Positions 18,828 to 26,636 of a stretch of DNA of 64,000 bases are shown one piece after another (within the stretch, counting starts at the first letter, position 1; every line of letters starts with the position of its first letter). Below the pieces are notes generated by a model. It did not search any database. It was not told where the DNA came from and saw nothing but the letters and a program-made list of their open reading frames with translations. The position numbers and the translations under genes were made by a program. This DNA comes from Verrucomicrobiota bacterium (GTDB lineage: Bacteria; Verrucomicrobiota; Lentisphaeria; Oligosphaerales; Oligosphaeraceae): the NCBI GenBank assembly GCA_019136135.1, contig JAGVUR010000084.1:45981-109980 (forward strand), read 5' to 3'.

Positions 18828-20039
18828 ATGAACAACCAGTATTACGCTGAAATGCTGAACAAGTACATCCCCTGGGGAAGCAGCACATGTTCAAAACATG
18901 CGACGCTCACGCCGGAGGAACCCGCCGTCATCGTCAGCGGCAAGGGATGTCGAGTCAAGGACGCCGACGGGAAAGAGTACATTGACTTCCGCAACGCCTT
19001 GGGACCGATAAGCCTGGGATATTGCTACGGACCGGTTGACGACGCCATTCGCAGCCAGTTGGACAAGGGAATTGTCTTCGGCTATCCCAGCCCCTTGGAA
19101 GCCGAAGTGGCCAAGGCTATCACCGAAGTCATCCCCTGCGCCGAAAAGGCGCGTTTCCTGAAGACCGGCGGCGAGGCTATCGCCGCATGCATCAAGGCCG
19201 CCCGGTATGTCACCGGCCATGACCATGTCATCCAGATCGGCTACAATGGCTGGCTGAACTCCCTGGCCTCTGACGGCATGACCCTGCCCAACCGCAAAGG
19301 GACTTCCGGCAAGACGGGCATTCCCGCGGCGATCGCCTCCCTGCATCACTCAGCACCATGGAACAACACCGAGAAACTGGAGGAGTTGGGCAAGGCGTAC
19401 GGCGATGACCTGGCCGCCGTGGTCGTGGCCGCCGACTATGCCAACATGGACGCGGGACGCAGCTTCTATCCGTACCTGCGCGCATTCACAGAACGCTACG
19501 GCGCGGCGCTGATCTTTGATGAAATCGTCACCGGTTTCCGTATCGCGCTGGGCGGCGTGCAGGAGTACTACGGCGTGACGCCGGATATGGCCGTGTTTGC
19601 AAAAGGCATCGCCAACGGCATGCCGCTGTCCGTGTATTGCGGCAAGGCGAAATGGATGGACGCCTACGGCAAGGCCATCGTCTCCTCAACCTATGGTGGC
19701 GAGACGCTGTCACTGGCCGCCGCCAAGAAAGTCATTGAAATCTACCGCTCCGAAGATGTCATTGGCCACCTTTGGCGCATGGGGGCGCGCATGTGGGGCG
19801 GTCTAGATAGGATCATCAAGGAATACAACCTACCAGTCCAGATGGGCTGCATAGACCGCCCGATCGCTTTCTTCGTGCCAAGACCAGGCGCTGACTCCGG
19901 TCAAGTCCAGAAGATGAAACGCGCCATTTTCAAGGCGGGAGTCAGCCTCTACAATGGCGGCTACGTCAATTACTCGCACCAAGAAGAGGACATTGACGAG
20001 GCGCTGGAGCGCATTGAAGGCGCAGTAAAAGCCTTGTGA
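18828..20039 (+). CDS. Class III PLP-dependent aminotransferase (GSAM-like)
   Basis: The 403-residue product is a class III aminotransferase close to glutamate-1-semialdehyde 2,1-aminomutase. It opens MNNQYYAEMLNKYIPWGSST, has LKTGGEAIAACIKAAR at about 111-126, the cofactor aspartate in LIFDEIVTGFR (Asp231-Glu232) and the Schiff-base lysine in FAKGIANGMP (Lys259). The ATG at 18828 follows AAGAGGA; a TTG one codon earlier is not needed. It is the third gene of an operon with two amidohydrolase-fold proteins, which argues for catabolism of an amino- or oxo-sugar compound rather than haem synthesis. That role is inferred. Confidence 0.88.
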   Translation: MNNQYYAEMLNKYIPWGSSTCSKHATLTPEEPAVIVSGKGCRVKDADGKEYIDFRNALGPISLGYCYGPVDDAIRSQLDKGIVFGYPSPLEAEVAKAITEVIPCAEKARFLKTGGEAIAACIKAARYVTGHDHVIQIGYNGWLNSLASDGMTLPNRKGTSGKTGIPAAIASLHHSAPWNNTEKLEELGKAYGDDLAAVVVAADYANMDAGRSFYPYLRAFTERYGAALIFDEIVTGFRIALGGVQEYYGVTPDMAVFAKGIANGMPLSVYCGKAKWMDAYGKAIVSSTYGGETLSLAAAKKVIEIYRSEDVIGHLWRMGARMWGGLDRIIKEYNLPVQMGCIDRPIAFFVPRPGADSGQVQKMKRAIFKAGVSLYNGGYVNYSHQEEDIDEALERIEGAVKAL

Positions 20040-20160
20040 AGCCCCCGTTCATCTTCTCTACAGCATGGGAAATTGCGCTGTGGAATTAGTCAAAGGCGAA
20101 CAATGCCTGGGTATCATGGGTGGATAGACACGGGAATTGTCCTGATGCCGCCAGATGCCC

Positions 20161-20895
20161 TTATTTTGCGGGGCAAGCAGCGGTTTTGGAGAACCAGCGA
20201 AAAAATCCTTCACTCGCTCCCTTTGTTGGATCACCCATCGGCTCTCTGAATTCGGGTTTATATTGCCCTGCCTCGACCATGCCCTGAATCACGGTCTCTG
20301 CTATTTTCAAATCGCTTTGATCGATTTCAGCGAATTCAATCGTGATAGCATTGGAAAAAATCGGTTTGGTCCACATTCCATCAAAATTTTGGTTTTGGTC
20401 TTCAACGTTTTCCAAGGGGAACTTCGGCGTATGGTCGCTCAAGTGGCGTTGATAGACAAGATCCGAGTGTTCTTGGATCGCAAAGATGTTCCATCTCCCT
20501 GCCCTCGGAGGCCTTGGGAGTGTCACTGCTTGCCTCGCCGACATGGAATACGGCGGTGATATCCCTCCACTATATTCCTCAAGCTGGCGAAGAGCATAGA
20601 ATTGCCCACCTTGCTCAGCATAGAAAATCGTTTTTGGAAACATCCAGATCGGGATGGAGGTATTGTTCAAGTTGCTGATGTATACATTGCAGAAAAGTGT
20701 GTAGGGTTTGCCCATCGGCCCAGTCCGATGTGCCGCCATGAGGTAAAGCCCGATACTTTCTGATGCCGGCGGCGGGGCAGATAGAAGCCTTGTCCTTTGG
20801 GTCGCGCTATCCTTTGGCATGAATAGGCATATTATCGCAGCGAGTATCAAGGAGGAGGCGGTGATGAACAATCGGATTTTTAATTTCTTTTCCAT
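20161..20895 (-). CDS. Hypothetical membrane-anchored or exported protein
   Basis: The 244-residue product begins MEKKLKIRLFITASSLILAAIICLF, a signal anchor or uncleaved signal peptide, followed by a mainly soluble domain with no motif I recognise (for example GKPYTLFCNVYISNLNNTSIPIWMF and IFAIQEHSDLVYQRHL). It lies 24 bp downstream of another small exported protein on the same strand and is probably co-transcribed. The C-terminus ends FFRWFSKTAACPAK. Function unknown. Confidence 0.65.
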   Translation of the reverse strand: MEKKLKIRLFITASSLILAAIICLFMPKDSATQRTRLLSAPPPASESIGLYLMAAHRTGPMGKPYTLFCNVYISNLNNTSIPIWMFPKTIFYAEQGGQFYALRQLEEYSGGISPPYSMSARQAVTLPRPPRAGRWNIFAIQEHSDLVYQRHLSDHTPKFPLENVEDQNQNFDGMWTKPIFSNAITIEFAEIDQSDLKIAETVIQGMVEAGQYKPEFREPMGDPTKGASEGFFRWFSKTAACPAK

Positions 20896-20919
20896 GCGAA
20901 CGTTGCAGATTAGTCGCGG

Positions 20920-21429
20920 CTACTTACCGTTGCCTGTATCCGGCTTGTTAGGAATCTCTTTCTTCTGTTCTGTTACAACGGCATCGATTTCCTTGATGAC
21001 ATCGTCAAGTGGTGTCGGCTTCATCTCGAAACGTGCTTCATCGTCTTTAAACCACTGAACGTTGTCCTTGGTGATTGGCCTAATGCCGAGATGCCAGTTC
21101 GATCCAACCCAAAATCCCTCTTCTTTCCTAAGGAAAAGAATGAAGGTGCCTTTCTTATAGTGACACTGGGCACACTTGAAGTTCTCCATTCCATAGATTT
21201 CAATTTCACCCTTTGCGTCACCCTTCAGACACTGCTTGACAATGGCTGAAGCCTTTTGGCTGTAGATCCACAGCTTACCTTTCTTCTCCGATTTCTCTAC
21301 TTTCGTGACTTCAACAATGACGATACACTCCGCTTTCTGGATCATTTCCTTTTTGGGCGCATAGTATGCTTTGGCAAAGCTTGGACTCGCAAAACCAATA
21401 AGCATGAGATATAACATGATCTTCTTCAT
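20920..21429 (-). CDS. Small exported protein with CxxCH motif, NTR-like
   Basis: The 169-residue product has a signal peptide (MKKIMLYLMLIGFASPSFA). The mature part is a small beta-rich domain: AECIVIVEVTKVEK, VKQCLKGDAKGEIEIYG, FKCAQCHYKKGTFILFLRK, then SNWHLGIRPI. It resembles short NTR/TIMP-like domains found in PVC bacteria, where a GxxFILFL strand follows a Cys pair. CAQCH fits the c-type haem consensus, but a single site in a beta-domain context is more likely structural. First gene of a two-gene unit. Function unknown. Confidence 0.7.
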   Translation of the reverse strand: MKKIMLYLMLIGFASPSFAKAYYAPKKEMIQKAECIVIVEVTKVEKSEKKGKLWIYSQKASAIVKQCLKGDAKGEIEIYGMENFKCAQCHYKKGTFILFLRKEEGFWVGSNWHLGIRPITKDNVQWFKDDEARFEMKPTPLDDVIKEIDAVVTEQKKEIPNKPDTGNGK

Positions 21430-21532
21430 TATCCGCTTCTAGCCTATTTGTTTTTGGCTGGTTTTTCAGCCGTTTCTTTATTTTCCTGCTCAACTAGTAC
21501 CTAATATAGATCATAGGTCAAATCCTGCAAAA

Positions 21533-21818
21533 CCGACCCGTCCGACCCGCTCCTAAATTATGAATGATGAATGCTGAATTATGAATGACTTGTCCGCCAA
21601 CTTGTCCGACCTGTCCGACCTGTCAGACCTGTCAGACCAATCCGACCCAGATCCTCCACCCCCCCACAAAATTCAAGGCCACGTCCCATAGTCTCAGTCC
21701 CATGTCCCAGTCCCATGGGTCTCATTTGTCCCATAGGTCTCATTTGTCCCAGTCCCAGTCCCACAATCTCAAAAGCCGAACTCAAAGTGCATGGCACATG
21801 GCATTTGAGTACGAAACC
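21533..21818. repeat. Composite intergenic repeat block C
   Basis: This is a minus-oriented copy of the composite element. It has GTCCGACCC/GTCCGACCT units around 21536-21650, ATGAATGCTGAATTATGAATG at 21562-21582, GTCCCAGTCCCA repeats around 21686-21768, and a palindrome region at 21779-21817 with both arms visible (CGAACTCAAA left, TTTGAGTACGAAA right). The 21430-21930 gap contains no supported gene. The AGGAGAGG at 21918 belongs to the next gene. Confidence 0.8.
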
Positions 21819-21930
21819 ATGAAAAATTCCATGAATTCCATCGGTTCTTCGCGGTCAGTTGTTTGACAATATGCGAAACTGATTATGTTATGTTTTTCAG
21901 CATTAGAAATCGCCTTTAGGAGAGGTATTC

Positions 21931-24054
21931 ATGACATTTCGTGCCTTTTTGATTGGTTTGTTGGGAGCCACGTTTCTTTGTGGGTATTCGTTCTACAACG
22001 ACTACGTATTGTTCCAGACCTTGCTTGTCGGCACCCACTTCCCCCTGTCTGTTTACGGCAGTTTGATTGTTTTTCTAATCTTTTTGAATCCGTGCTTGCA
22101 CTTGCTCCACAAGTGGTTTGGCCGCAGTTGGCTGAAGCCGCTGAGCGGGCGCGAATTTTGCCTGATCATGGCATTGGTTCTTCCTGCGTGCGCGTTTTCG
22201 ACCAGCAGTTTTCTTCGCATCGTGCCACGCGCCTTGATGCTGCCCCACCATTACGCGAAGACCAATGCCAGTTGGAAGCTGCTTCAGGAGGACGGAACGT
22301 ACAAGCCAGTCACCTCCTACCTCCCCAAGCACCTCATGGCCGATCCCGAGGAGGACGATGCGCTGGTCAAGTTTATCCAAGGGGCGAGGACCGACAGTTC
22401 GAAGCCCATTTCATTGTCGGAAGTTCCCTGGCGCGCCTGGAAAAAGCCATTGGTCTTCTGGTTGCCGTTGTATGTCGTCATGGGGACGGCACTGACGGGA
22501 TTGGCCTTGGTTTTCCATCGTCAATGGGCTTCAAACGAGCATCTCCCGTATCCAATCGTCAATGTGGCAAGGTCGATGCTGCCCGACAAGGACGGGAAGA
22601 TGAACGGCATCTTCAAGAACAAGGTCTTCTGGATTGGATTGCTCGTCGTCCTTGTCATCCACACCAACAACTATCTCCACCAGTACTTCCCTGATCAACT
22701 GATCCCTATCAGGAGGACATACGATTTCAGGGCTTTCAGAACCCTGTTTCCGACGTTGGTCAAGGGCGGGGGATATGGAACCCTGATGTGGATCAGGTGC
22801 TACTATGCCGTGATCGGACTCGCCTACATGCTGCCGACCGACGTCTGCCTGAGCGTCGGATTCTCCCCATTCGTCTTCTTTACCATCTTCGGGATATTCG
22901 TCAACCTAGGCTATCCTCTCCGGCGCGGGACGCTTTACCAGGCGCGGACGGACTGGGGCATGGTCTTCGGTGCGTACATCGGATTCTTCTCCGTCCTTAT
23001 CTACACGGGGCGTCACTATTACTGGCAGACGTTGCGTCGGGCATTTGGATTTCCGGGAAGCGGCGAGGTTGCCCGCGAGAGCGTCTGGGGGATGCGTGTC
23101 TTTGCGGTCAGCATCGTTGTTTTCATCCTTGGCGTGATGAGGACCGGGCTTGACTGGCAGCTTTCCATAATTCTTGCCATCATGATGGTCATCGCTTATT
23201 TGGTGATGGCCAGAATTCTTGCCGAGACTGGGATGTACCATTTGAATCCGAACTTGTATCCCGGCGTCATCATCATGGCTCTTTTGGGCGAGCAGGCATT
23301 GGGTCCCACTACGATCGCCTTGATTTTCTTTACCACCACGATGTTCTTCATGGATACCCGCGAGACGTTCATGCCGTTTATCATGAGCGCGCTGAAATTC
23401 CTTGACGGGACGGGACGGGAGCGTGTGACGCAACCATCCCTTGAGTTCGTATCGCCGATCCGTTCTTCCCGAAGCAAGTATTTCCCGATGCTTGCGATTG
23501 TTTTAAGCTGTGCGATTGTCGCCGCTGTTTTGGGCGGCTGGTATTTTTCCTACGATCGCGGTTTGAATTGGCGTGACAATTTTGGCACGCGCAATACGCC
23601 TACGAATCCGTTCAACATAGTCGTGACAGCACGGACCCAGCTGCTGGCGCAGGGGTTGCTGGAGGAATCCGAAAGCGTCAGGGGATTTGAGCGATTGCGG
23701 CTTGCCAAGCCGAACAAGCCCTTTTGGATAGCCTTCGGATTGACCTTTGCCGGCGTTTTGTTGTTTACGACCTTGCGCTTGAGGTTGCCCTGGTGGCCCG
23801 TGCATCCCGTGATCTTTTGCGCCTGGTCGGGGTTTGCAGGATATATCCTGGCGTGGTCGTTTGTCATTGGAGGTGTCATCAAGGTGCTGGTGACTAGATT
23901 CGGGGGGAGCAAGTGCTACCAGATCCTGAAACCGCTCTTCCTGGGGATGATTGCGGGCGACATGCTGTCGGGAATCCTTGTGATCGTGGCTGGAGGATTG
24001 TACTACTTCATCACAGGAGAACCTTCGAAATCATATTGGGTCCTGCCGGGATAA
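21931..24054 (+). CDS. Polytopic membrane protein, DUF6785/DUF6784 type
   Basis: The 707-residue product is almost entirely hydrophobic segments separated by short loops, starting MTFRAFLIGLLGATFLCGYSF, with roughly 13-15 predicted helices. Recognisable stretches are ACAFSTSSFLRIVPRALMLPHHYA, the loop SEVPWRAWKKPLVFWLPLY, HRQWASNEHLPYPIV and MARILAETGMYHLNPNLYPG, typical of the DUF6785/DUF6784 family common in Planctomycetes, Verrucomicrobia and Lentisphaerota and distantly like OPT transporters. It probably transports a small solute; the substrate is unknown. The start has AGGAGAGG seven bases upstream. A strong terminator follows, so it is a single-gene unit. Confidence 0.82.
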   Translation: MTFRAFLIGLLGATFLCGYSFYNDYVLFQTLLVGTHFPLSVYGSLIVFLIFLNPCLHLLHKWFGRSWLKPLSGREFCLIMALVLPACAFSTSSFLRIVPRALMLPHHYAKTNASWKLLQEDGTYKPVTSYLPKHLMADPEEDDALVKFIQGARTDSSKPISLSEVPWRAWKKPLVFWLPLYVVMGTALTGLALVFHRQWASNEHLPYPIVNVARSMLPDKDGKMNGIFKNKVFWIGLLVVLVIHTNNYLHQYFPDQLIPIRRTYDFRAFRTLFPTLVKGGGYGTLMWIRCYYAVIGLAYMLPTDVCLSVGFSPFVFFTIFGIFVNLGYPLRRGTLYQARTDWGMVFGAYIGFFSVLIYTGRHYYWQTLRRAFGFPGSGEVARESVWGMRVFAVSIVVFILGVMRTGLDWQLSIILAIMMVIAYLVMARILAETGMYHLNPNLYPGVIIMALLGEQALGPTTIALIFFTTTMFFMDTRETFMPFIMSALKFLDGTGRERVTQPSLEFVSPIRSSRSKYFPMLAIVLSCAIVAAVLGGWYFSYDRGLNWRDNFGTRNTPTNPFNIVVTARTQLLAQGLLEESESVRGFERLRLAKPNKPFWIAFGLTFAGVLLFTTLRLRLPWWPVHPVIFCAWSGFAGYILAWSFVIGGVIKVLVTRFGGSKCYQILKPLFLGMIAGDMLSGILVIVAGGLYYFITGEPSKSYWVLPG

Positions 24055-24068
24055 GAAGCAAGAAATGC

Positions 24069-24105
24069 AACCTTGATTTTTTCAACACAAAATCAAGGTT
24101 TTTGC
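24069..24105 (+). terminator. Rho-independent terminator
   Basis: AACCTTGATTTT (24069-24080) and AAAATCAAGGTT (24089-24100) form a perfect 12-bp stem with an 8-base loop, followed by TTT. It lies 15 bp after the stop of the polytopic membrane protein gene. Confidence 0.85.
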
Positions 24106-24116
24106 CTTGGGATCAT

Positions 24117-24146
24117 TTGACAATTCATCAGGATGTGATAACTTAT
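24117..24146 (+). promoter_or_regulatory. Candidate promoter of the tRNA-Ser gene
   Basis: A perfect TTGACA (24117-24122) is followed after 17-18 bases by AACTTAT (24140-24146), about 40 bases before the tRNA 5' end. The -10 is poor, so only the -35 and the position support the call. Confidence 0.45.
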
Positions 24147-24183
24147 TTTCTTGCGACCACACATAAGTTTTGTTGCACCTTTC

Positions 24184-24276
<93 letters not shown>

Positions 24277-24290
24277 CCTTAAGCACGAAA

Positions 24291-24326
24291 AAGCCCTAAA
24301 CAGTACCGTTTAGGGCTTTTGTTTTC
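24291..24326. terminator. Bidirectional terminator
   Basis: AAGCCCTAAAC (24291-24301) pairs perfectly with GTTTAGGGCTT (24308-24318). On the plus strand it is followed by TTGTTTT and on the minus strand by a run of five T. It ends the tRNA-Ser transcript and the convergent PfkB-HAD gene. Confidence 0.9.
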
Positions 24327-26234
24327 CTATTTCCAGCCCAGGCATTCTACCAGGGTAGGCAACTGGGAAAAATCGGGAACAATCACATGGGCGCCGGCAC
24401 GAATAAGGCGTTTGCGCTTGGTATGGTTGAGACCGTAACGGCGCACGTCATCGCTTGCAATGCCGACAGCATAGCCGCCACGCATCCTGGATTCCCGAAG
24501 TTCTACGGGACCATCACCAAACACCACCATCCTAGTGGAATTTTCCTGACCGATTTCGTTGATGATGCGATCCATCACCAGACGTTTGGCGTCTTTGTTC
24601 ATATCGCCTACGGAGCCATAAATGCCCCCGTCAAAAAGCTCCGCGTAGCCCAAGGCCTTTGCCTCGGTGATGACGTCCTCTTCATCTGTGCCGCTTGCCA
24701 AGTACAGGCGGACGCCCCGCTTATGGAGGAACTGCAGCATTTGGCGCGCACCCTTGATGATAAAATCCTCTGCGGACAGTTCACCACGGGTGAGTTTCTG
24801 CATGCGGCCAGCAATCAGTTTTTTCAACTCGAAGTCGTACAGTTTCTTGTAGCCGAATGCATCGAGCATCTTATCTTTTGGCACGAAGCCGAATTCGGCG
24901 ACCAGCTCAACCAGCCCCTGCATTTGGATCAGGGTCTGTATTCCAGTAGTGGCCTCAATGAATGTTCGTACTCGCGACTGCAGCCTCGTCAAGGCAATCG
25001 TGTCCACAGTGGTGTAGGCATCGCCAAGGATGGCCTTGATCATCATGGGTTCCATGATTTCTTCCCAGCCTTCACGCAGGGTTGATATCGTCCCGTCGTG
25101 GTCGAAAATGGCACATTTGAAATGGCTGCCATGCTGCGGCCATTCCTCGACAAGTTCGATTTCGGTGTCCGGGACGTAATTGCTTTTCCGTATGTCCTCT
25201 GCTTTTTCAGGCTGATAGACGTACTCGGGGGTTTTGCCGATGGCCAAGACTTCCGCTGGGGTGGCAGTACCCGTTTCGTGAAGTTTTTGCACAGTGACCC
25301 CGGCCACGAAATTTCCCAACATGGCCGCCTCGTAATAGGAACAGCCTACGGCCAGGCCAGCGACCAGGCCGGCGAGCATGCTATCTCCAGCCCCAACGCT
25401 ATCGGTCGGAGCGATGATATGCAAGCCGGGGACAGACTGGCAGCGACCATGTTCCACAACCAGGCAGCCCCTGTCTCCCCGGGTGAGCACCAGGGGGCGT
25501 CCCCATTCCTGGTGAAGTGCCAACGCCACAGCCTGGCAGTCCTCGAGGCAAATAGAAGAGCCTGGCGCCACTTTCAGGCCTTTGAGGATGCAGGCCTCAT
25601 AGGCATTCAGTTTGCGAACAGTGCCCTTGTAGAATTGGCTCATTGAACGGCTGTCGAGTAAAATGTGCTTATGGGGATTCCTGGCAATCAAATCCAGCAA
25701 TCCTTGGGAGAATTTCGAGGAATTGTGGACGCCTCGTTGCAGTTGCTGGTTAATAATCAGCACATCCAGTTCCGGCAAGGCCTTTTCCAGACGTGCCAGG
25801 ATCTCTTGCGCCGTCTTGTCTTCCAGCTGATTGAAATTTCCAATATCCAGCCGATTGCTTTCAGTCCCATCCTCAATCGGCTTGATGTAGGTATTGGTCT
25901 CCCAATGTTTATTTTGGACCAGGATTGCCTCGCAGCCAATCGAATCCTTGTGGAAAAGTTCCAGCATCATGCGACCGAAGGGGTCTTCCCCAACGACCCC
26001 GAAGCATTCAATGCGACCTGTACCTAGGGCGCTGAGGTTCGCAGCCACATTTCCCGCGCCGCCAAGGCTGTAGCGCTGTCTTTCCACTGCACGGGTCGCC
26101 AGGCCGGTTTCAACAGATATTTCACTGCCCTGGTCATTGCATTCCCAATAGGCGTCCAGGCAAAAATCGCCGACAATGCCAATGGAAACGTCGGCTTGCC
26201 GTGCGAGTACATTTTCAAGAATAGCTCCGTCCAT
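24327..26234 (-). CDS. PfkB-family sugar kinase fused to a HAD phosphatase
   Basis: The 635-residue product has two domains. Residues 1-335 are a PfkB/ribokinase-fold kinase close to the HldE/RfaE kinase half: VSIGIVGDFCLDAYW, YSLGGAGNVAANLSALG, GEDPFGRMM and DSVGAGDSMLAGL with the catalytic Asp284. Residues 373-635 are a HAD hydrolase: FDHDGTIS with Asp378 and Asp380, an alpha-helical cap, LYLASGTDEEDV and MVVFGDGPVELRE. A kinase and a phosphatase on one chain suggests two consecutive steps on a sugar phosphate, as in heptose activation where phosphorylation at C1 is followed by removal of C7 phosphate. That pathway is inference; no heptose genes are adjacent. Confidence 0.88.
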   Translation of the reverse strand: MDGAILENVLARQADVSIGIVGDFCLDAYWECNDQGSEISVETGLATRAVERQRYSLGGAGNVAANLSALGTGRIECFGVVGEDPFGRMMLELFHKDSIGCEAILVQNKHWETNTYIKPIEDGTESNRLDIGNFNQLEDKTAQEILARLEKALPELDVLIINQQLQRGVHNSSKFSQGLLDLIARNPHKHILLDSRSMSQFYKGTVRKLNAYEACILKGLKVAPGSSICLEDCQAVALALHQEWGRPLVLTRGDRGCLVVEHGRCQSVPGLHIIAPTDSVGAGDSMLAGLVAGLAVGCSYYEAAMLGNFVAGVTVQKLHETGTATPAEVLAIGKTPEYVYQPEKAEDIRKSNYVPDTEIELVEEWPQHGSHFKCAIFDHDGTISTLREGWEEIMEPMMIKAILGDAYTTVDTIALTRLQSRVRTFIEATTGIQTLIQMQGLVELVAEFGFVPKDKMLDAFGYKKLYDFELKKLIAGRMQKLTRGELSAEDFIIKGARQMLQFLHKRGVRLYLASGTDEEDVITEAKALGYAELFDGGIYGSVGDMNKDAKRLVMDRIINEIGQENSTRMVVFGDGPVELRESRMRGGYAVGIASDDVRRYGLNHTKRKRLIRAGAHVIVPDFSQLPTLVECLGWK

Positions 26235-26365
26235 GAACAGCGTTCCTTCTGCGTCTGAATTTTAACTGTCTCATAGTTGAAATGAATGTGTCTGCTGGTT
26301 ACTCAACCCTAACAGTAACATAGCACGGGAAGCGTCATTTTCTCTTTTGGGGAAAGGCAAGCATG

Positions 26366-26400
26366 ATTCATTATTCAGCATTCAGCATTCATAATTCCCC
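26366..26400. repeat. ATTCAGCATTC repeat module without array
   Basis: The stretch TTATTCAGCATTCAGCATTC then ATAATTCC is the same module found at 2868, 15019 and (inverted) 21562 and 63868, here without a GTCCGACCC array. The rest of the 26235-26636 gap is AT-rich and seems to be the long leader of the helicase gene. No gene is supported there. Confidence 0.6.
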
Positions 26401-26636
26401 ATTCCGCATTTTAAACAAATATCACATTTTGTCATATCTTGTCGCATGGTGGATTGAATTTTCACATATTTACAATATATTAACATTTTTACTGAATTTT
26501 TTACATGGGGGGGATTACGAGACTACTTTATTACAGGCGAGCGTCGCAACACGGTTTTTCTGCTTCATTCCGCTCAAGATGCACTGCCTGGAAGATCCCC
26601 GCCTCAAACTTCACCACCAGGCACGAGAACACGACG

